Assembly: GCF_046480435.1 (NCBI RefSeq)
Contig: NZ_PKGC01000007.1
Reading direction: 5' to 3' (one strand)
Source: Limnospira platensis
GTDB taxonomy: Bacteria > Cyanobacteriota > Cyanobacteriia > Cyanobacteriales > Microcoleaceae
Length of the DNA stretch: 64,000 nt
How positions within the stretch are numbered: position 1 is the first letter of the stretch; each line of letters starts with the position of its first letter. The notes below the pieces were generated by a model that saw only the letters and a program-made list of their open reading frames with translations, ran no database searches and was not told the origin of the DNA. Below are positions 61,080 through 64,000 of this stretch, one piece after another. Both the position numbers and the translations under genes were made by a program.

Positions 61080-61437
61080 CTAAGGGCAACCCCGATCGCA
61101 CCTTACCTTTACCAAAGTAGCGACCAAACTGGAGTTCGTAGACTTCATCCTCGTCCTGGGTTTCCACTTCCAGGTCTGAACGGGGATAGCTCACACAAAG
61201 CAAAGCATATCCTTCCTCCTGTAGTTCTGGAGATAATCCCATCGCCTCCGGCTGATACAACTCTCCTGAAATCACCCGCACCGCGCAAGTTGTACAAGCA
61301 CCATTGCGACAAGAATAGGGTAAATCTGAACCCTGATTTTCTGCACATGGGAGGATGTAGCGATCCTCTGGAACTTGCACACAGTAGGACTTATCCCTTT
61401 GGCGATCGTTAATACGAATTGTATGATAGGCGGACAT
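61069..61437 (-). CDS. Plant-type [2Fe-2S] ferredoxin-like protein
   Basis: A 122-residue ferredoxin-like protein. The cluster ligands are Cys43, Cys48 and Cys51 in PYSCRNGACTTC, and Cys81. An acidic C-terminal region (about 90-105) follows, and the protein is about 20 residues longer than photosynthetic PetF. The ATG at 61437 (MSAYHTIRIN) is preferred; the frame runs open upstream to 61530. It is followed by an overlapping secreted-nuclease gene. The electron partner is unknown. Confidence 0.88.
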   Translation of the reverse strand: MSAYHTIRINDRQRDKSYCVQVPEDRYILPCAENQGSDLPYSCRNGACTTCAVRVISGELYQPEAMGLSPELQEEGYALLCVSYPRSDLEVETQDEDEVYELQFGRYFGKGKVRSGLPLDED

Positions 61438-61680
61438 AATATCAGTTCTTGCATTTTTTTTCACAGCCCCTCCTATCATAGGAGATTTTAGCCACAAACA
61501 AGCAACAGCCAACAGACAACAGACAACCACCCACCGCCAATTTATCCATTTCTACCCTCTTCAATTGTCCTCAAACCCGGCTTAAAGATAAACTTTTATA
61601 ATCTCTCCGAACAAATAGATTTAAATTTCCAAAGTTTGTTAAGAATTAATAAGTTTTTATTGCTAATCCCTCGCAAATAG

Positions 61681-61834
61681 TTGACGAGATTATAGGGGTT
61701 GTGATACCATCAAATAAATCGCACCCAAGGGCTTCCCATGTCTTGCCGTAAAAATAGACGCTATAACGCTGATTATATCGTGATTAAAGTTATTATCTCA
61801 CCAAAATATTAAATTCACGATGCACGAGTTTTTC
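61681..61834 (+). repeat. Dispersed promoter-headed element, copy 3
   Basis: This copy lies on the plus strand and is the most diverged. It opens with TTGACG (61681-61686), 18 bp and TACCAT (61705-61710). It then has AAATCGCACCCAAGGGCTT, TATATCGTGA, CCAAAATATTAAATT and GATGCACGAGTTTTT, in the same order as the other two copies. A short hairpin AAAAAGC / GCT and a T6 run follow (61838-61858), a possible terminator. It is far from any WD40 gene. Confidence 0.7.
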
Positions 61835-61905
61835 GCCAAAAAGCGATCGCTCTTTTTTCAGCTATTGACAAAAACGCCATTATGTGCATTCCCCCTCTCT
61901 CCCCA

Positions 61906-62099
61906 GAGGGCGAGTTTATTAATCTTATCGCCCCCAGGCGAGGAACTAGCAGAACCTGCCGAAACAGAGAGGGCGGGCGGGTTTATTAATCTTCTGGTGG
62001 TCCGATTAATTAACAGCAGAACCCGCCGAAACAGAGAGAGAGGGCGGGTTTATTAATCTTCTGGTGGTCCGATTAATTAACAGCAGAACCCGCCCCTAC
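61906..62099 (+). repeat. Three tandem 62-68 bp repeats with internal inverted repeat
   Basis: Copies run about 61906-61967, 61967-62034 and 62035-62099. Each has GGGCGGGTTTATTAATCTT, then GGTGGTCCGATTAATTAACAGCAG, then AACCCGCC. The first copy is more diverged. GGCGGGTT and AACCCGCC can pair in each unit. The last ends GCCCCTAC, as does the partial copy at 12-48. Together with element copy 3 it fills the 711-bp gap between the ferredoxin and GDH genes. Confidence 0.75.
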
Positions 62100-62148
62100 A
62101 TGATCGCCGTCTACCAGGGGGAAATAGAGGAATAATGATCAAGTATTC

Positions 62149-63435
62149 CTATGGATAGAGTCCCCTATCCTTAATAGCTTGTGCCACCCGACCGACACCG
62201 AGAGTATAGGCAGCAAGTCGTAAAGAGACAGACCGCTGTTGGGAATGTTGGCTAACGCGGTGGTAAGCACTACGGAGTAGTTTTTCCATTTCGCGATTAA
62301 CCCGTTTTTCATCCCAGAAAAGGAAAGACTGACCTTGTACCCATTCAAGATAGCTAACCACCACACCACCAGCATTAGCAAGGATATCTGGTAAGACAGT
62401 AATCCCCCGCCTTTCCAGTATTTGGTCTGCTATGAGAGTAATGGGCGCATTAGCAGCCTCTGCCACTAATTTAGCCTGAATGCGATCGGCATTATCTTCA
62501 GTAATTTGGTCTTCCAAAGCAGCAGGAATTAGAACATCACAGGGGAGGGTGAGTAATTCAGCATTGCTAATGCTATCGCTACCAGGAAAACCCACAACAG
62601 TTTTCTGGTTATTCACATGAGATTGCAAAGCCGGAATATCCAAGCCATGATCCGCAAAAACCCCGCCAAAGGCATCAGAAACAGCAATAATGTTAGCCCC
62701 TGCTTCGTGAAGAAGCTGTGCCGCCGCGCCGCCAACTTTTCCGAATCCCTGAATAGCAATTGTCACACCTTCTAGGGTTTGTCCTTTTTCTAATAAGGCT
62801 TCTCTGACAGTAATCATCACCCCGCGTCCGGTCGCCATATCTCGACCTTTTGAACCACCAATAGATAGGGGTTTTCCGGTGACGACACCTAAGACAGCAT
62901 GACCCATATTCATAGAATAGGTATCCATCATCCAAGCCATTTCTCGTGAGGATGTGCCGATATCGGGTGCAGGGATATCGATCGCCGGACCAATATCTTT
63001 AATCAATTCGCTAGTGTAGCGACGGGTGAGGCGTTCAAGTTCCCCTAGGCTATATTGTGCCGGGTCAATAGCAATGCCACCTTTAGCGCCGCCGTAGGGA
63101 ATCCCTAATAGGGCACATTTCCAGGTCATCAACATCGCCAAGGCTGACAACTCTCCCAGATTAACGGTTGGATGATATCGGGTTCCGCCTTTATAGGGAC
63201 CGAGGACATCACAGTGCTGCACCCGGTGTCCGGCGAGGATTTGTACTTTTCCATTGTCTAATTTAACCGGAATGGAAACGGTGACGACTTTCCGGGGATG
63301 TTCTAAAATCACCAAGATATTTGGGTCCATGGCTAGTTCCCCAGCCGCTTGGTTTAAATAGCTACAGGTGCGATCGAATGGACAAATATAAGCCGGAGTT
63401 GGGGATGTGGTCGTTACCTGGGATGATACAACCAT
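62149..63435 (-). CDS. gdhA: Glutamate dehydrogenase (Glu/Leu/Phe/Val dehydrogenase family)
   Basis: A 428-residue NAD(P)-linked dehydrogenase. The substrate-binding segment is GIPYGGAKGGIAIDP. A DIPAPDIGTS segment and the Rossmann motif IQGFGKVGGAAAQLL follow. It interconverts glutamate and 2-oxoglutarate plus ammonia. NAD or NADP preference is not clear. It is divergent from the TRAP-type protein gene, with 288 bp between them. Confidence 0.93.
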   Translation of the reverse strand: MVVSSQVTTTSPTPAYICPFDRTCSYLNQAAGELAMDPNILVILEHPRKVVTVSIPVKLDNGKVQILAGHRVQHCDVLGPYKGGTRYHPTVNLGELSALAMLMTWKCALLGIPYGGAKGGIAIDPAQYSLGELERLTRRYTSELIKDIGPAIDIPAPDIGTSSREMAWMMDTYSMNMGHAVLGVVTGKPLSIGGSKGRDMATGRGVMITVREALLEKGQTLEGVTIAIQGFGKVGGAAAQLLHEAGANIIAVSDAFGGVFADHGLDIPALQSHVNNQKTVVGFPGSDSISNAELLTLPCDVLIPAALEDQITEDNADRIQAKLVAEAANAPITLIADQILERRGITVLPDILANAGGVVVSYLEWVQGQSFLFWDEKRVNREMEKLLRSAYHRVSQHSQQRSVSLRLAAYTLGVGRVAQAIKDRGLYP

Positions 63436-63723
63436 AATTTATTAAACCTCTTTATTAATTCATTGTTCAGGCTGAAGCCAGAAGCTAGACAGTACAGCGA
63501 TCTGTTCTGACCAACTTCTTGATCCCCAGCTAGATTCCCTCATATCTGTACCATAACTTAAAAAAATCTATAAATACAAAATTATGTAAAAATTGTTACA
63601 GTTTTAAATTATGTGATATGGTATATCAGCCAAAACTGGCTCAGTGAACCCGTTGGGTTTAAAATTAGATGAAATACTCAAGCCCACTGGCCTAATTTCT
63701 CTCACCGAAAGTAAGCAAAAATT

Positions 63724-64000
63724 ATGAAACGTCGAAATATCCTCGGTTATGCTGCCACTGGAGTGGCCACCGCCGCCGCCTTGGCTGCCTGTAGTCCCCA
63801 AAATACGGGTCCGGCTGTTCAAAGTGACTCTTTACCACGGGTACGCTGGAAAATGGCTACAAGTTGGCCAACTTCCCTAGATACGCTATATGGCGCTGCT
63901 GAACTCATCGCGGAATTGGTCAGTAAACTAACAGACGGAAGATTTACTATACAAACTTTTGCGGCGGGGGAAATTGTGCCGGGGTTACAGGTGTTGGATG
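63724..64000 (+). CDS. TRAP-type solute-binding protein (5' part only)
   Basis: The first 92 codons of a gene that runs past the window end. The start KRRNILGYAATGVATAAALAAC is a twin-arginine-type signal with a lipobox-like LAAC. The mature start VRWKMATSWPTSLDTLYGAAE is typical of the DctP/TakP family, which binds organic acids for TRAP transporters. The membrane subunits are not in the window. Ligand unknown. Confidence 0.82.
   Translation, partial: MKRRNILGYAATGVATAAALAACSPQNTGPAVQSDSLPRVRWKMATSWPTSLDTLYGAAELIAELVSKLTDGRFTIQTFAAGEIVPGLQVLD

Overview
The window looks like chromosomal DNA of a filamentous cyanobacterium, most like Arthrospira/Limnospira. GCGATCGC (HIP1) octamers are very frequent inside genes. 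The rRNA operon has the cyanobacterial order 16S - tRNA-Ile(GAT) - tRNA-Ala(TGC) - 23S with a spacer of about 480 nt. The proteins are cyanobacterial in type: GlpX-type F/SBPase, LL-DAP aminotransferase, HisZ, a PEP-CTERM protein, and WD40 proteins with an N-terminal AAA-like domain. The genus is an inference from sequence style, not from a search.

Layout. 0-6.3 kb: a RuBisCO-like protein (probable MtnW), divergent uvrA, larC, and a YrdC/YciO-type protein. 6.3-16.2 kb: an accessory block on the minus strand with two giant tandem paralogues (AAA-like domain, membrane segment, about 14 WD40 repeats). Each is preceded by a copy of a conserved 200-bp element headed by a promoter-like motif. An overlapping two-gene unit follows: an OLD/ABC-type ATPase and a small protein with a PD-(D/E)XK-like motif. 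16.4-21.9 kb: valS, hemA, glpX. 22.0-22.9 kb: a decayed IS200/IS605-type tnpB. 23.1-26.1 kb: thioredoxin, a class I/II aminotransferase, and a PEP-CTERM protein with a long leader. 26.4-31.55 kb: the rRNA operon, with no 5S gene visible after the 23S. 31.6-34.7 kb: an RDD membrane protein and rpmG-rpsR-rnb. 34.8-37.6 kb: a divergent Mn/Zn ABC transporter with four phased TTTCAT boxes in its control region. 38.5-41.8 kb: a three-gene GlpA-like / FAD oxidoreductase / DUF1667 cluster. 42.0-45.1 kb: a CheY-like regulator, a CheC-like phosphatase and a hybrid kinase. 45.2-49.2 kb: a coiled-coil protein, rpsF, a candidate small RNA, a glycosyltransferase and an unknown membrane protein. 49.5-55.0 kb: rimP-nusA-ylxR-infB. 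55.1-64 kb: dapL, 70-bp tandem repeats, hisZ, a J-domain/TPR protein, an inositol-monophosphatase-family gene, a nuclease-ferredoxin pair, more repeats, glutamate dehydrogenase, and the start of a TRAP-type binding protein.

Most of the window is housekeeping: translation, tetrapyrrole entry, the Calvin cycle and amino-acid synthesis. The most unusual parts are the 6.3-16.2 kb block (possible conflict or defence functions), the element found beside both WD40 genes and again inverted at 61.7 kb, the candidate small RNA at 46.4 kb, and several well-formed repeats and hairpins between genes.
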